Assembly: GCF_040358255.1 (NCBI RefSeq)
Contig: NZ_CP132938.1
Coordinates: 3,100,001-3,164,000, forward strand
Reading direction: 5' to 3'
DNA: 64,000 nucleotides
From: Tunturibacter gelidoferens
Lineage (GTDB): Bacteria; Acidobacteriota; Terriglobia; Terriglobales; Acidobacteriaceae
Shown here: in pieces, positions 18,977 to 28,924 of the stretch
How positions within the stretch are numbered: the first letter of the stretch is position 1
Layout: the number at the start of each line of letters is the position of its first letter
Notes under the pieces: generated by a model
What the model saw: the letters and a program-made list of their open reading frames with translations, nothing else
The model's database searches: none
Told to the model about the DNA's origin: nothing
Position numbers and translations under genes: made by a program

Positions 18977-20353
18977 TTAGTGAGCAGCACCTTCTGGGAC
19001 CGCGACGTTCTGGTCTTTGAGCCAATACTTTTCAGCAACCGGGCGCACCATCAGGTTTGCCAGAAAGCCAACAACCAGCAGGCCGCACATGATGTGCAGG
19101 ATGAGCGGGTAGGCTTCCTGTTTGTTCATGTGGTTTTCGACGTAGTGGTCGAGGATGCCGTTGACGATGAGCGGGCCGATAATTCCGGCAGCCGACCATG
19201 CGGTAAGCAGACGGCCGTGGATAGCTGAGACGTTGAAGCCGCCGAAGAGATCCTTCAGGTAAGCGGGAATGGTAGCGAAGCCCCCGCCGTACATGGAGAT
19301 GACCAGCGCGGCGATAGCGACAAAGAGCGGAATGGAGTCGATCTTGTCTTGTCGCGAGAAGGGAAGGAAGAAATAGAGAATTGCGCCGAGTACGAAGAAG
19401 GTGAAGTAGGTTCCTTTGCGCCCGATGAAGTCCGAGACCGAAGCCCAGAGAAATCGACCGGCCATGTTGAAGATGCTAAGAATTCCTACGAAACCGACGG
19501 CGGCCGCGGGGCTGATCTGACCTTTGAAGAGATCCTGAATCATGGGCGCTGCCTGTTCCAGGATGCCGATGCCTGCGGTTACGTTGACGAAGAGCATGAC
19601 CCAGAGAAGCCAGAACTGTGGCGTCTTCCATGCCTCGGTGACGGCGACGTTGTGACTCGAGATCAGCGCGGAGTGCTTGACCGCGGGCACCCAGCCGTCA
19701 GGCTTCCAGTCTGTTGGCGGGACGCGTATCGTGAAGACGCCGAACATCATGAAGACAAAGTAGAGGACGCCCATTGTGAACATGGTGTAGGGGATTGAGG
19801 GCTGTCCCGCGGCTTTGAAGTGCGCCATTAAGTTGTTGGCGAGGGGCCCCCCGATCATCGCGCCCCCACCAAAGCCCATGATGGCGAGGCCAGTGGCCAG
19901 GCCCGGACGGTCGGGAAACCATTTGATGAGGGTGGATACGGGAGAGATATACCCCAGTCCAAGGCCTATGCCACCGACGACTCCGTATCCCAGATAGATC
20001 AGAGCGAGTTGGTGCGTGCTGGCTCCAAAAGAGGCAATGACGAAGCCTGCGCCGAAGCAGATTGCAGCGTAGAACATCGCGCGACGGGGACCTGCCTTCT
20101 CAAGCCACGCTCCGAAGAGAGCGGCCGAGATGCCCAGGAACGCGATCGCGATCGAGAAGATATAGCCGACTTCCTTGAGGTTCCAGGCGGAGCCATCAGC
20201 CGCGTGCAGGGCCAAGAGGGGATTTTTGAAGACGGAGAAGGAGTAAACCTGCCCGATGGAGAGATGGATTGCAAGGGCTGCGGGCGGTACCAGCCAGCGG
20301 CTATATCCTGCGGGGGCTATAGAGCGGTCACGGTCGAGAAAAGCCAGGGCCAT
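18977..20353 (-). CDS. OFA-family MFS transporter (oxalate/formate antiporter type)
   Basis: 458 residues with about 12 membrane segments. Family features: SRWLVPPAALAIHLSIGQVY SFSVF-like start of helix 1 (shown in two parts here: LAIHLSIGQVYSFSVFKNPL), GYGVVGGIGLGLGYISPVST, LIKWFPDRPGLATGLAIMGF and the C-half GRFLWASVSDFIGRKGTYF. Transported ion is unknown; members move oxalate, formate, lactate or pyruvate-like acids. It faces acs across a 200-base divergent region, and acs handles acetate, so a monocarboxylate role is possible. Confidence 0.9.
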   Translation of the reverse strand: MALAFLDRDRSIAPAGYSRWLVPPAALAIHLSIGQVYSFSVFKNPLLALHAADGSAWNLKEVGYIFSIAIAFLGISAALFGAWLEKAGPRRAMFYAAICFGAGFVIASFGASTHQLALIYLGYGVVGGIGLGLGYISPVSTLIKWFPDRPGLATGLAIMGFGGGAMIGGPLANNLMAHFKAAGQPSIPYTMFTMGVLYFVFMMFGVFTIRVPPTDWKPDGWVPAVKHSALISSHNVAVTEAWKTPQFWLLWVMLFVNVTAGIGILEQAAPMIQDLFKGQISPAAAVGFVGILSIFNMAGRFLWASVSDFIGRKGTYFTFFVLGAILYFFLPFSRQDKIDSIPLFVAIAALVISMYGGGFATIPAYLKDLFGGFNVSAIHGRLLTAWSAAGIIGPLIVNGILDHYVENHMNKQEAYPLILHIMCGLLVVGFLANLMVRPVAEKYWLKDQNVAVPEGAAH

Positions 20354-20559
20354 TGAGAACCTCAGGAGTTGATAGGTCGTACATCGTCGAACAGAGGACA
20401 GCGGTAAGCTGATCGTTCATTGAATATCTAGATGCGCCAATTACCATACATGATTCCGACGGCGCAGGTGTCACCTAAATGTAACGGCGGGTTGCTCGGG
20501 TTGAGTTGTATAGGGTACCTTCACCTTGCGAGATGAAATCACGGAGGGTTGTGCTGGAG

Positions 20560-22515
20560 ATGTCCGAAGAGAGTACGAATCTGGATTCAAGTCTGCGAGA
20601 GAATCGTGTATTTCCTCCCCCGTCGGAGTTTGCAGCGAAGGCTCAGGTGAAGAGTCTTGAGCAGTACGAGACGATGTACAAGCAAAGCGTGGACCATCCG
20701 GAGGAGTTTTGGGCCGAAGCCGCTCATGAGCTCGAATGGTTCTCCCCCTGGACAAAGGTGATGGACGGCGAAGCGGCGCACGCAAAGTGGTTTGTCGGGG
20801 GCAAGCTGAACCTCTCGCACAACTGTGTCGATCGTCACGCGCTGGGAGCCCGCAAGGATAAAGTGGCTCTGCTTTGGGAGGGTGAGCCAGGCGAGGTTCG
20901 CAAGGTGACCTTCGGGGAACTGCATGAGCAGGTGCAGCGTTTCGCAAATGTGCTGAAGTTGCTGGGTATCAGGCGGGGCGACCGGGTTGCGATCTACATG
21001 GGGATGGCCCCCGAACTGGCGATTGCGCTGCTCGCCTGCGCGCGAATTGGTGCGGTGCATTCGGTGATATTCGGCGGCTTTGCGGCCCACGCTATTTCGG
21101 ATCGTGTGAACGACTCCAGCTGTGTCGCCATCATCACGCAGGACACGAGCTATCGTCGCGGTGCCGAGGTGCAGTTGAAAGCGATTGTTGACGAGGCGCT
21201 GGAGAAGTGTTCCACAGTCAAGCATGTTGTCGTCTTCCGGCGCTCGGGCTCCCCGGTAAAGATGCGGTCCGGTCGCGATCTGTGGTGGCACGAGGAGATG
21301 GGGAAAGCTTCGGCGGAATGCCCTGCGGAATGGATGGATGCCGAGGATCCGCTGTATCTTCTCTATACCTCTGGAACCACTGGCAAGCCGAAAGGGCTGC
21401 TACACACTACCGGCGGCTACGCAGTGCAGACTTATCTGACCAGCAAATACATCTTCGATCTCCGCGATGAGGATGTGTACTGGTGCACCGCCGACATTGG
21501 CTGGGTCACGGGCCACAGCTATGTGGTCTATGGTCCACTGCAGAACGGTGCAACCGTATTGATGTATGAGGGGGCGCCCAACTGGCCGGAGTGCGATCGC
21601 TTCTGGAAGATCATCGATAGCCACAAGGTCACCGTCTTCTACACTGCCCCAACAGCGATCCGGGCCTTCACGAAATGGGGGAACGAGTGGGTCGAGAAGC
21701 ACTCTCTCGCCTCTCTGCGGCTGCTGGGCACGGTCGGCGAGCCTATCAACCCCGAGTCGTGGATGTGGTATCACCGCATGATCGGCAAGGAGCGCTGCCC
21801 CATCGTTGACACGTATTGGCAGACTGAAACGGGTGCCATCATGATTGCGCCAGTCCCTGGCGCTGTGGCAACCAAACCGGGCTCCGCTACGAGACCTTTT
21901 TTTGGAATTGTTCCCGAAGTGGTTACAAAAGAAGGCAATCCTGTTCCCGATGGCCACGGGGGACTTCTAGTTATACGCAAGCCCTGGCCTTCCATGGCTC
22001 GAACGATCTATGGCGACCAGGCCCGCTACGAGGCGGCTTACTGGAGCGAGGTTCCCGGCAGCTATTTCACCGGCGACGGCGCGCGCCGCGATGCAGACGG
22101 CTACTTCTGGCTGATGGGCCGCGTCGATGATGTCATCAACGTCAGTGGTCACCGGCTCGGGACGATGGAGGTAGAGTCGGCGCTCGTCGCCCATCCGAAG
22201 GTTGCAGAGGCGGCTGCGGTCGGTAGGCCCCATGAGATGAAGGGGCAGGCGATTGCCGTATTTGTGACGCTTGAAGGTGGCCACGAGCCCAGTGAAGAGC
22301 TTCGGCAGGAGTTGCGACAATGGGTCGCGAAGGAGATCGGCGCACTCGCACGGCCGGACGATCTTACCTTTACTCAAGCGCTTCCGAAGACACGCAGCGG
22401 AAAGATTATGCGGCGGCTGTTACGCGAACTCGCGACTACAGGCGAGGTGAAGGGCGATACCACTACGCTTGAAGACTTCACCGTGATCGCGAAGCTGCGC
22501 GAGGGCGATGAGTGA
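20560..22515 (+). CDS. acs: Acetyl-CoA synthetase (AMP-forming)
   Basis: Activates acetate to acetyl-CoA through acetyl-AMP. About 651 residues, normal length. Motifs: [20 protein letters not shown] (P-loop-like A3), [54 protein letters not shown] and the C-terminal [13 protein letters not shown], whose lysine is the known acetylation site in this family. The ATG at 20560 (MSEESTNLD) follows GGAGGG by 11 bases and is preferred to starts at 20506 or 20533. The 3' end almost meets the convergent histidine kinase gene (7 bases). Confidence 0.96.
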   Translation: MSEESTNLDSSLRENRVFPPPSEFAAKAQVKSLEQYETMYKQSVDHPEEFWAEAAHELEWFSPWTKVMDGEAAHAKWFVGGKLNLSHNCVDRHALGARKDKVALLWEGEPGEVRKVTFGELHEQVQRFANVLKLLGIRRGDRVAIYMGMAPELAIALLACARIGAVHSVIFGGFAAHAISDRVNDSSCVAIITQDTSYRRGAEVQLKAIVDEALEKCSTVKHVVVFRRSGSPVKMRSGRDLWWHEEMGKASAECPAEWMDAEDPLYLLYTSGTTGKPKGLLHTTGGYAVQTYLTSKYIFDLRDEDVYWCTADIGWVTGHSYVVYGPLQNGATVLMYEGAPNWPECDRFWKIIDSHKVTVFYTAPTAIRAFTKWGNEWVEKHSLASLRLLGTVGEPINPESWMWYHRMIGKERCPIVDTYWQTETGAIMIAPVPGAVATKPGSATRPFFGIVPEVVTKEGNPVPDGHGGLLVIRKPWPSMARTIYGDQARYEAAYWSEVPGSYFTGDGARRDADGYFWLMGRVDDVINVSGHRLGTMEVESALVAHPKVAEAAAVGRPHEMKGQAIAVFVTLEGGHEPSEELRQELRQWVAKEIGALARPDDLTFTQALPKTRSGKIMRRLLRELATTGEVKGDTTTLEDFTVIAKLREGDE

Positions 22516-22522
22516 CGCGCTT

Positions 22523-24919
22523 CTAACGCAGGTTGGTGCTGGGTTTGGTGGGTAGCGTGAAGTGGAAGATCGTACCCTGGTCGGGCGCGCTGGTAGCCCA
22601 GATTCGTCCGCCGTGCTGATTGATGATGCTGCGACAGATTGCGAGGCCGAGCCCCGTGCCGCCCATTGCGCGGGAGTCCGAGGCATCCCCCTGCTGAAAG
22701 CGGTCGAAGATGTGTTCGAGCTTATCGGCAGGAATGCCCCGGCCCTGATCGCGAACCTCGATCAGTGCTTCATTCTCGTCGAGATTGCGCGCTGTTAGGT
22801 GAATTTCGCTGCCCTCCGGGGAGAACTTGATTGCGTTCGAGATCAGATTGTTCAGCGTCTGCAGAATACGGTCGGGATCGGCCCAGACGTTGACACCATG
22901 AGCGGCGAAGAAGATGCGGATGTTGGGGCGGGGAGAGCGCGTTTGTTGAACGCTGGCGGCTCGCCGTAGCAGATCTTCGGCGCTGCACATCGTCGAATGC
23001 AGCTCTGTTTTGCCGCTGCTGATGCGCTCCAGATCGAGAATATCGTTTACCAGCCGCACCAGCCGATCTGAGTTGCTGATGGCGATCTCGAGCATCTGCT
23101 GGGTCTTCTCCGGGCGGTTGGTAAGCGCGCCTCCGGCGAGCAGCCCAAGCGCCCCACGCAGCGAGGTAAGCGGCGTGCGAAGCTCGTGGGAGACTGTGGA
23201 GATGAACTCATCTTTCATGCGGTCGAGGGCGCGGCGCTCCGTCGTGTCGGTGAACGCAACGACTACTCCGAGTGCCTTGAGGCCGTTCGAATCGGAGGAC
23301 TGCGAGTCGACCTGCGGTCTTGCGACATACTCCACTGGGAAGCAGCTGCCATCTTTGCGCCAGAAGATTTCGTTCGAGATGCGGACGGTGGCGAAGTTGG
23401 TAAGGCTCTTGCGGATCGGTGAGTCGGCAGAGGCGTAGGGTGTGCCGTCGACGCGTGTGTGGTGGATCAGTTGATGCATGTTTCGGCCCAGCATCTCCTC
23501 CTGCTTATAGCCGAGCATCTGAGCCGCGGCGGAGTTTACGACCGTTACCTTGCCTTCGAGATCGATGCCGTAGATGCCGTCGCCGACCGACTCAAGGATG
23601 GAATCTGATTGCCGCGTAAGAGTGCGAAGCCTGCCTTCTGCGCGAACCTGTTCGCTGATGTCGACACCGAAGCCGAGAACGTACGGTGCACGCCCGGGCA
23701 CGACGATGAGCTTGTTCCGGTAAGCGACCACACGCATGTCTCCGTCGCTGTGGGAGAGGTGGAGAAGGCCCTGTGCTTCGCCCGTCTCGCCTATTTTTTT
23801 CAGGTAGGCAGGCATCGCAGCTTTTTTCTCCGGCACGATGAACTCGTCGAGATTGTGACCGGTCATCTCCTCGACGGTACGCCCCAAGGTCTCCGCGCCG
23901 TGGGTGTTGATCGACAGCAGAGTGCCGCGGAGGTCGTGGGTGCAGACCATACCCAGCGAACCTTCGATGAGTTGGCGGTAGCGGGCTTCACTCTCGCGCA
24001 ATGTGGCTTCAGCAGCGCGCTGGGTGGTTACATCGATGCCGGTTGCGATGATGAACGCGACCTGTCCCTGCGTATCGGTCAGTGCAGTCGCCGACCACGC
24101 GATGCGGCGTATGCTGCCGTCACGGTTGAGCCATTGATTCTCGTAAGCAGCAGGGAAGTGACCGGAGCGCAGACGCTCGAAGGTCTCGATGGCTTCGGGA
24201 ATCTCCTGCCGCGGAATAAGCTTGTCCCACGCATAGCGGCCGACCAGGGTAGGGAAGTCGTAACCTGATGCGTTTTCGCAGGCGCGGTTGAAACGGACGA
24301 TGCGGCCGGCCGGATCGAACACGGCGACCAGCGCTCCGACGGTGTCGAGGACCGCCGAGACAAAGTTCCGTTCCACGGTGAGAGCGGACTCGACGCGTTG
24401 GCGTGAGCGCGCTGCGCGGTCCATCTGTCGGATGCGACCGTTGAGTTCCAGCCGGGTGATGACCTGGCGGCTCAGGACGCTGAGCGCGGAGGATTGAGCT
24501 GGGGTTAGTGTGCGGGGATGGCGATCCAGGACGAGCAATGCGCCGATGGTCACACCGCCGGGTGTTGTCAGAGGAGCGCCCGCATAAAATCGGTAGAGAC
24601 GGCCTTCGAGCAGAATGCCATCCGGAGCGTATTCGGGATCGCTGCGTGCGTCGGAGATCTCGTAGACGGTGTCGCCCAGGATCGTGGTTTCGCAAGGCAG
24701 GCTACCAAGCGCGACGTCAGGCGAGTCGATGCCAAAGCGCGAGCGCAGCCAGATGCGATCCGAACCGATCAACGAGATAGCTGCGACAGGCGTGTCACAT
24801 ATTTGGGCAGCCAGGTTTGTCAGGTCATCCAGGATGGGATCGGGCGCAGAGTTGAGTACCTCGTATTGGTTGAGGGCCTCGATTCGCAGCGCTTCGTCTT
24901 TGACCAGGAGAGCGTTCAT
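22523..24919 (-). CDS. GAF-PAS-PAS-PAS sensor histidine kinase, soluble
   Basis: 798 residues without membrane helices. Order: GAF domain (~20-165, with DTPVAAISLIGSDRIWL and FYAGAPLTTPGGVTIG), PAS 1 (~185-305, FNRACENASGYDFPTLVGRY), PAS 2 (~310-430, STRACE-like YRQLIEGSLGMVCTHDLRGT), PAS 3 (~440-560, GDGIYGIDLEGKVTVVNSAA), then HisKA with FISTVSHELRTPLTSLRGAL and an ATPase domain with NLISNAIKFSPEGSE, EVRDQGRGIPADKLEHIFDR and MGGTGLGLAI. There is no receiver domain and no response regulator next to it, so it is an orphan kinase. The stimulus is unknown. Confidence 0.93.
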   Translation of the reverse strand: MNALLVKDEALRIEALNQYEVLNSAPDPILDDLTNLAAQICDTPVAAISLIGSDRIWLRSRFGIDSPDVALGSLPCETTILGDTVYEISDARSDPEYAPDGILLEGRLYRFYAGAPLTTPGGVTIGALLVLDRHPRTLTPAQSSALSVLSRQVITRLELNGRIRQMDRAARSRQRVESALTVERNFVSAVLDTVGALVAVFDPAGRIVRFNRACENASGYDFPTLVGRYAWDKLIPRQEIPEAIETFERLRSGHFPAAYENQWLNRDGSIRRIAWSATALTDTQGQVAFIIATGIDVTTQRAAEATLRESEARYRQLIEGSLGMVCTHDLRGTLLSINTHGAETLGRTVEEMTGHNLDEFIVPEKKAAMPAYLKKIGETGEAQGLLHLSHSDGDMRVVAYRNKLIVVPGRAPYVLGFGVDISEQVRAEGRLRTLTRQSDSILESVGDGIYGIDLEGKVTVVNSAAAQMLGYKQEEMLGRNMHQLIHHTRVDGTPYASADSPIRKSLTNFATVRISNEIFWRKDGSCFPVEYVARPQVDSQSSDSNGLKALGVVVAFTDTTERRALDRMKDEFISTVSHELRTPLTSLRGALGLLAGGALTNRPEKTQQMLEIAISNSDRLVRLVNDILDLERISSGKTELHSTMCSAEDLLRRAASVQQTRSPRPNIRIFFAAHGVNVWADPDRILQTLNNLISNAIKFSPEGSEIHLTARNLDENEALIEVRDQGRGIPADKLEHIFDRFQQGDASDSRAMGGTGLGLAICRSIINQHGGRIWATSAPDQGTIFHFTLPTKPSTNLR

Positions 24920-24985
24920 TTCAACAGTTCAATCGTAGGTTATGTGCAAATGGTTGCGCACTCCTACTTTTGTTGCAGCAATGGT

Positions 24986-25558
24986 TTACGGCTTTGGAAG
25001 AGTGCAACACTCCCCTGTTGCGGGCGGCTCATCCGCACTCGCGTCCAAGGCTACCTTCCACGTGCCGTTGGGTAACTTCTTCCATACGGTGAAGTAGCGG
25101 CCCGAGATCACCACGGGCTCGCCATTTTTATCTTTACTACGACCCTCATAGTGACCCCAGGTAAATCCCATGTCGTTCGAAGGGCCCATCTGGGCACCCT
25201 GCGGAGTCCAGCTAAGCTGATAAGTCTTTGGGTCCCACTGAGCCTGTGCCGCGATAGCGGTGCGACCAAGAATCGCGGGCTTACCGTTGTTGAGAGTAAC
25301 TCCGTCCTCTGCGAACCAGCTGCCAAAGGCCTTGCCTCCGCCTTCGGCAACCGCCTGCGAAAAGCGGCCCTCCAACTCCAGCAGAACCAGGGCTCCTGGC
25401 GTTAGTGTCGGCTGAGAGAGCGGATTAGAGATGATTCCGGGGGTCTGTGCAAAAGCGTCGTAGCCAGATGCGGCAACGATCCCGGGTCCGGTCTGTGCGA
25501 TCAGTGGAGAGGAAGCGATAGCGCAAAACAAGATGCTGTTGAGGGTTACGCGATGCAT
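24986..25558 (-). CDS. Exported SnoaL/DUF4440-like protein
   Basis: 190 residues from the ATG at 25558, where a signal peptide begins (MHRVTLNSILFCAIASSPLI AQ in two parts); the frame is open to 25633. The mature part has LLELEGRFSQAVAEGGGKAF, GSWFAEDGVTLNNGKP and a late SGRYFTVWKKLPNGTWKVAL, typical of DUF4440 / NTF2-like domains. Family members are of mixed or unknown function. It is divergent from the dicarboxylate symporter. Confidence 0.75.
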   Translation of the reverse strand: MHRVTLNSILFCAIASSPLIAQTGPGIVAASGYDAFAQTPGIISNPLSQPTLTPGALVLLELEGRFSQAVAEGGGKAFGSWFAEDGVTLNNGKPAILGRTAIAAQAQWDPKTYQLSWTPQGAQMGPSNDMGFTWGHYEGRSKDKNGEPVVISGRYFTVWKKLPNGTWKVALDASADEPPATGECCTLPKP

Positions 25559-25636
25559 AGAGAGTATGCTATCAGCGCTCGAAGATGATCTATAGAGCAT
25601 TGGCTTTCTGTTGAAGACTGATATTCTTCGCACCTG

Positions 25637-27028
25637 ATGTTAAAGACGAACTTTCAGCACATTCTGTTGCTTACGGCGGCGATTTTACTCTCTGTCGGAG
25701 TCTCGCTGGGCTTGATCCATGGACCCGAAGTGCACCATGCCGGAGTTGCTTTGCGGTGTGTCGCGATTGTTCTCCTGGGCCTCTTTGCGCTGCGGCGCCG
25801 CTCCCTGACGCCGTGGATCTTTGTTGCGATGGTTGCGGGGGCGGAGCTGGGATTCGATGCGCCAATGCTGGCGACGAGCCTTCGCGTCTTCAGCGATATC
25901 TTTTTGCGCCTCATCAAGACCATCGTCGCGCCGCTGATTCTCGCGACGCTGGTGACCGGCATCGCTGGCCATGGCGACCTCAAGAGCGTCGGACGGATGG
26001 GGATCAAGAGCCTGATCTACTTCGAAGTCGTCACCACTCTGGCGCTTGTCATTGGCCTCGCGGCAATCAACCTCAGTCGTGCCGGAGTTGGCCTCTCTCT
26101 GCCCCCGGCTACCTCCAGCGAGACGATAGCCTCGCCCCCCCCCACTCACTGGCAGGATTTTCTGCTTCACATCTTCCCGGAGAATATCGCTAAGTCCGTA
26201 GCTGAAGGCCAGATCCTTCAGGTCGCCGTCTTCGCGGTCTTTTTCGGGATCGCGCTGGCCAGCCTGGAGGAGAAAAAACGGACTCCGGTTTTACGCCTGT
26301 TCGAGAGTTTCAGCGAAGTGATGTTCAAGTTCACCAACGTTGTCATGTACTTGGCCCCCATTGGTGTAGGCGCTGCGATGGCCTTCACGGTCGGTCAGAT
26401 GGGCCTTGGAGTATTGGTGAATTTAGGCAAACTTCTCCTGACGCTGTATGGCGCGTTAGTAGGCTTCGGCCTTCTTGTTTTGCTACCGGCGGCACTCCTC
26501 TTCCGTGTCCCCGTGCGTCGATTCCTCGCGGCTGTTGCAGAGCCTGCAACGATTGCCTTTGCTACCTCCACCAGTGAGGCGGCCCTTCCGCGAGCTATGG
26601 AGGCGATGGAGGCACTGGGGGTTCCGCGCCGGATTGTCGCGTTCGTCATTCCAGCGGGCTACAGTTTCAACCTGGACGGTTCCACGTTGTATCTTGCGGT
26701 TGCCAGCATCTTTGTAGCGCAGGCAGCTGGAGTTCATCTGTCGCTTGGCCAGCAACTTCTGATGATGGTGACTCTTATGCTGACCAGCAAAGGAGTTGCT
26801 GGCGTTCCGCGCGCAATGTTGGTCGTTCTGCTCGCGACTGCGGCAACCTTCCGCCTTCCCACCGAGCCAATCTTCGTTATTCTCGGCATCGACGCGTTGG
26901 CTGACATGGCGCGCACGACCGTCAATGTTGTTGGTAACTGCCTTGCCAGTGTCGTGGTCGCCAAGTGGGAGGGGGAGTTTGGCGCTGAGCCGATTTCGCC
27001 AGTAGTTTTGGAGGGTATGGCTGAGTGA
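25637..27028 (+). CDS. Dicarboxylate/amino-acid:cation symporter (DAACS family)
   Basis: 463 residues, about eight to ten membrane segments plus two re-entrant loops. Motifs: FLRLIKTIVAPLILATLVTG, the HP1 loop TIAFATSTSEAALPRAMEAM, VPAGYSFNLDG-type text (VIPAGYSFNLDGSTLYLAVA) and DALADMARTTVNVVGNCLAS. This is the GltP/DctA glutamate or C4-dicarboxylate transporter architecture; the substrate cannot be fixed by eye. Confidence 0.92.
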   Translation: MLKTNFQHILLLTAAILLSVGVSLGLIHGPEVHHAGVALRCVAIVLLGLFALRRRSLTPWIFVAMVAGAELGFDAPMLATSLRVFSDIFLRLIKTIVAPLILATLVTGIAGHGDLKSVGRMGIKSLIYFEVVTTLALVIGLAAINLSRAGVGLSLPPATSSETIASPPPTHWQDFLLHIFPENIAKSVAEGQILQVAVFAVFFGIALASLEEKKRTPVLRLFESFSEVMFKFTNVVMYLAPIGVGAAMAFTVGQMGLGVLVNLGKLLLTLYGALVGFGLLVLLPAALLFRVPVRRFLAAVAEPATIAFATSTSEAALPRAMEAMEALGVPRRIVAFVIPAGYSFNLDGSTLYLAVASIFVAQAAGVHLSLGQQLLMMVTLMLTSKGVAGVPRAMLVVLLATAATFRLPTEPIFVILGIDALADMARTTVNVVGNCLASVVVAKWEGEFGAEPISPVVLEGMAE

Positions 27029-27102
27029 CACATCCTGATTTCAAAGCAACATAGCAGATGCCGGAGCACCTGCTACTCGTACAGATTGCAGTTCTGCCAC
27101 GA

Positions 27103-27462
27103 TTACATCGCTGGCGGATGATGTGGATCGATGTGTTCCTTGTCGACTGCCTTTTTGGAGGCTGTGGGTCTGGACTTCGCCGCCCCATTTGGGTTCACCG
27201 AGTCACGCAGCTCCTTCGATGGCTTGAAGAAGGGAACTCGCTTAGCCGGAACATCGACCTTGGCCCCAGTCTTCGGGTTTCGGCCGGTTCGGGCATTACG
27301 TTGTCGGGTCCGGAAACTTCCGAATCCGCGAATCTCGATCTTGTCACCGGTTTTCAAAGCTCCGATGACAGCGTCGAAGAGGGTATCGACGATAACTTCC
27401 CCGTCACGGCGGGTCAGGTCTCCAAGAGCGGTCACTTTATCAACAAGGTCGGCTTTAGTCAT
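27103..27462 (-). CDS. HU/IHF-family DNA-binding protein
   Basis: 119 residues from the ATG at 27462, with AAAGGAA six bases upstream (an upstream start at 27561 adds a non-conserved tail). The family core is complete: MTKADLVDKVTALGDLTRRD, GDKIEIRGFGSFRTRQRNAR, the DNA-inserting loop GRNPKTGAKVDVPAKRVPFF and KPSKELRDSVN. About 25 extra C-terminal residues are Lys/Pro/His-rich and may strengthen DNA binding. It is a nucleoid protein acting as a dimer. Confidence 0.93.
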   Translation of the reverse strand: MTKADLVDKVTALGDLTRRDGEVIVDTLFDAVIGALKTGDKIEIRGFGSFRTRQRNARTGRNPKTGAKVDVPAKRVPFFKPSKELRDSVNPNGAAKSRPTASKKAVDKEHIDPHHPPAM

Positions 27463-27635
27463 AGTGGGTTCCTTTCGTACTGGGGGGAGGGCGATAGGGC
27501 CGGGTGAAAGCAATCCGTTGTTGTTGATTGTAGACGGGATGGAGGCTAAAAGGTTGTGCAAGAAGTCAAAAGAATGAACACATTGGGCATTGCCCCATAA
27601 GATGCAAAATCTGTCCGAAAGGTCAAAGGATCAAC

Positions 27636-27660
27636 AAAAAGAGCCCCATTTTTTCGGGGC
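27636..27660 (-). terminator. Terminator after sppA
   Basis: On the minus strand GCCCC-GAAAAAAT-GGGGC is followed by TCTTTTTGTT, a stem with a T run. It lies about 50 bases after the end of the sppA-like gene. Confidence 0.7.
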
Positions 27661-27713
27661 CCTGGTCGTGTTTTGGCAGTGGTTTGGCAAGGTAAATACT
27701 GAAGGACCGTACC

Positions 27714-28727
27714 TTACTTCCACATGAAGTAGAAACCCGGAGCATGGTTCAGCATCTGGCTCGGGTTCGGGAACAGGTCTTCGCCGTCGTCGGTAAGCAG
27801 TGCAAACAGCCCTCGTTTATTTTTTGCGGGTCGCACCACATTTGGTTCCCCGGAGATTCCGGCCTCCTTGGCCGTCTCCATCAGGGCTACACGGTAGCCG
27901 CCGACCTTATCGATGAGGCCCAGGGGAAGGGACTGCTGTCCTGTCCAAACCTGGCCGGTCGCGAGCGGTTTGATCTTGTCATCAGAGGTATGGCGACCCG
28001 TCGCGACATCGTGCACAAACTGCGTATACATGTTATCCACCAGCGACTGAAAGTAAGCCTCTTCCTTAGGCGTCAGATCGCGGCTCGGATCGCCGGCGTC
28101 CTTCAACTCTCCGGCATGGATGACCACATTCTTCAACTTGGCCCATCGCAGCAGGTCACCGTAGTTTGTCCACTCCATGATTACCCCAATTGATCCGACA
28201 ACGGAGGCATCGTTCGCGTAGATCCTGTCGCAGGCGGTGGCGATGTAATAGGCCCCTGAAGCGCCCACCGACTCAATTGAGGCGACGACCTTCTTATGAC
28301 TCTCCTGCCGCACCCGCAGGACCTCATGGTAAATCTCCTGCGAGGCAGCCGCGCCACCGCCCGGCGAGTTGATATGAAGAAGAATCGCCTTTACCGACGA
28401 GTCATCCCCAAACTTGCGCAGCTGACTGTCGATGATTTCAGGAGACAGGATCGCACCGGAGATGTCGATCACGGCAATGCTGTCCGAAGCTAATCCCAAG
28501 CCTGCCGAATTTCCGGTGACCGAACGCGCCGTGAACCAGACCATGAGCGTTACAAGGAGAAACACCGCGGCCAAGGAGCCGGCGATGATCCCGATGTAGA
28601 ACCATGCCGAGCGTTGGCGCGGGGGCGGGAAGCCTTGACGTTGCGGATAAGGGTAAGGCGGAGTTTGAGTGTAGGGAAACGATGGCGGTGGTGGAGGCGG
28701 TGGAGGTGTTGAAAAGTCTTCCGGCAT
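27714..28727 (-). CDS. sppA: Signal peptide peptidase SppA-like serine protease
   Basis: 337 residues from the ATG at 28727 (frame open to 28838). A cytoplasmic proline/tyrosine-rich head (FSTPPPPPPPPSFPYTQTPP) precedes one membrane helix (WFYIGIIAGSLAAVFLLVTL), then a single SppA domain: ILLHINSPGGGAAASQEIYH, VVASIESVGASGAYYIATAC containing the nucleophilic Ser, and SVVGSIGVIMEW. It is short-form SppA, which clears cut signal peptides in the membrane. It is read away from the glycosyltransferase gene. Confidence 0.9.
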   Translation of the reverse strand: MPEDFSTPPPPPPPPSFPYTQTPPYPYPQRQGFPPPRQRSAWFYIGIIAGSLAAVFLLVTLMVWFTARSVTGNSAGLGLASDSIAVIDISGAILSPEIIDSQLRKFGDDSSVKAILLHINSPGGGAAASQEIYHEVLRVRQESHKKVVASIESVGASGAYYIATACDRIYANDASVVGSIGVIMEWTNYGDLLRWAKLKNVVIHAGELKDAGDPSRDLTPKEEAYFQSLVDNMYTQFVHDVATGRHTSDDKIKPLATGQVWTGQQSLPLGLIDKVGGYRVALMETAKEAGISGEPNVVRPAKNKRGLFALLTDDGEDLFPNPSQMLNHAPGFYFMWK

Positions 28728-28924
28728 GCTGTGGAGTTTAGCAGGACCGCTGATCGCGGTGCATAGTCGAGGCTCGAGCACGGGCCGCGAAAAGAAATGT
28801 AGACAAAGTGAAAAATAGAGCCAATCAGGGCGGTTCATGCGTCAAACATTGCAGTATGATAAATCGCGACACCGTCCGTGTATCTCTCAGTAATCAGTAG
28901 AAGAAAGAAAGTCTGTCGATCGCT

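Noticed and set aside
25685..26170. 161-codon frame opposite the symporter
   Set aside because: Highly polar antisense shadow of a membrane protein gene with intact family motifs.
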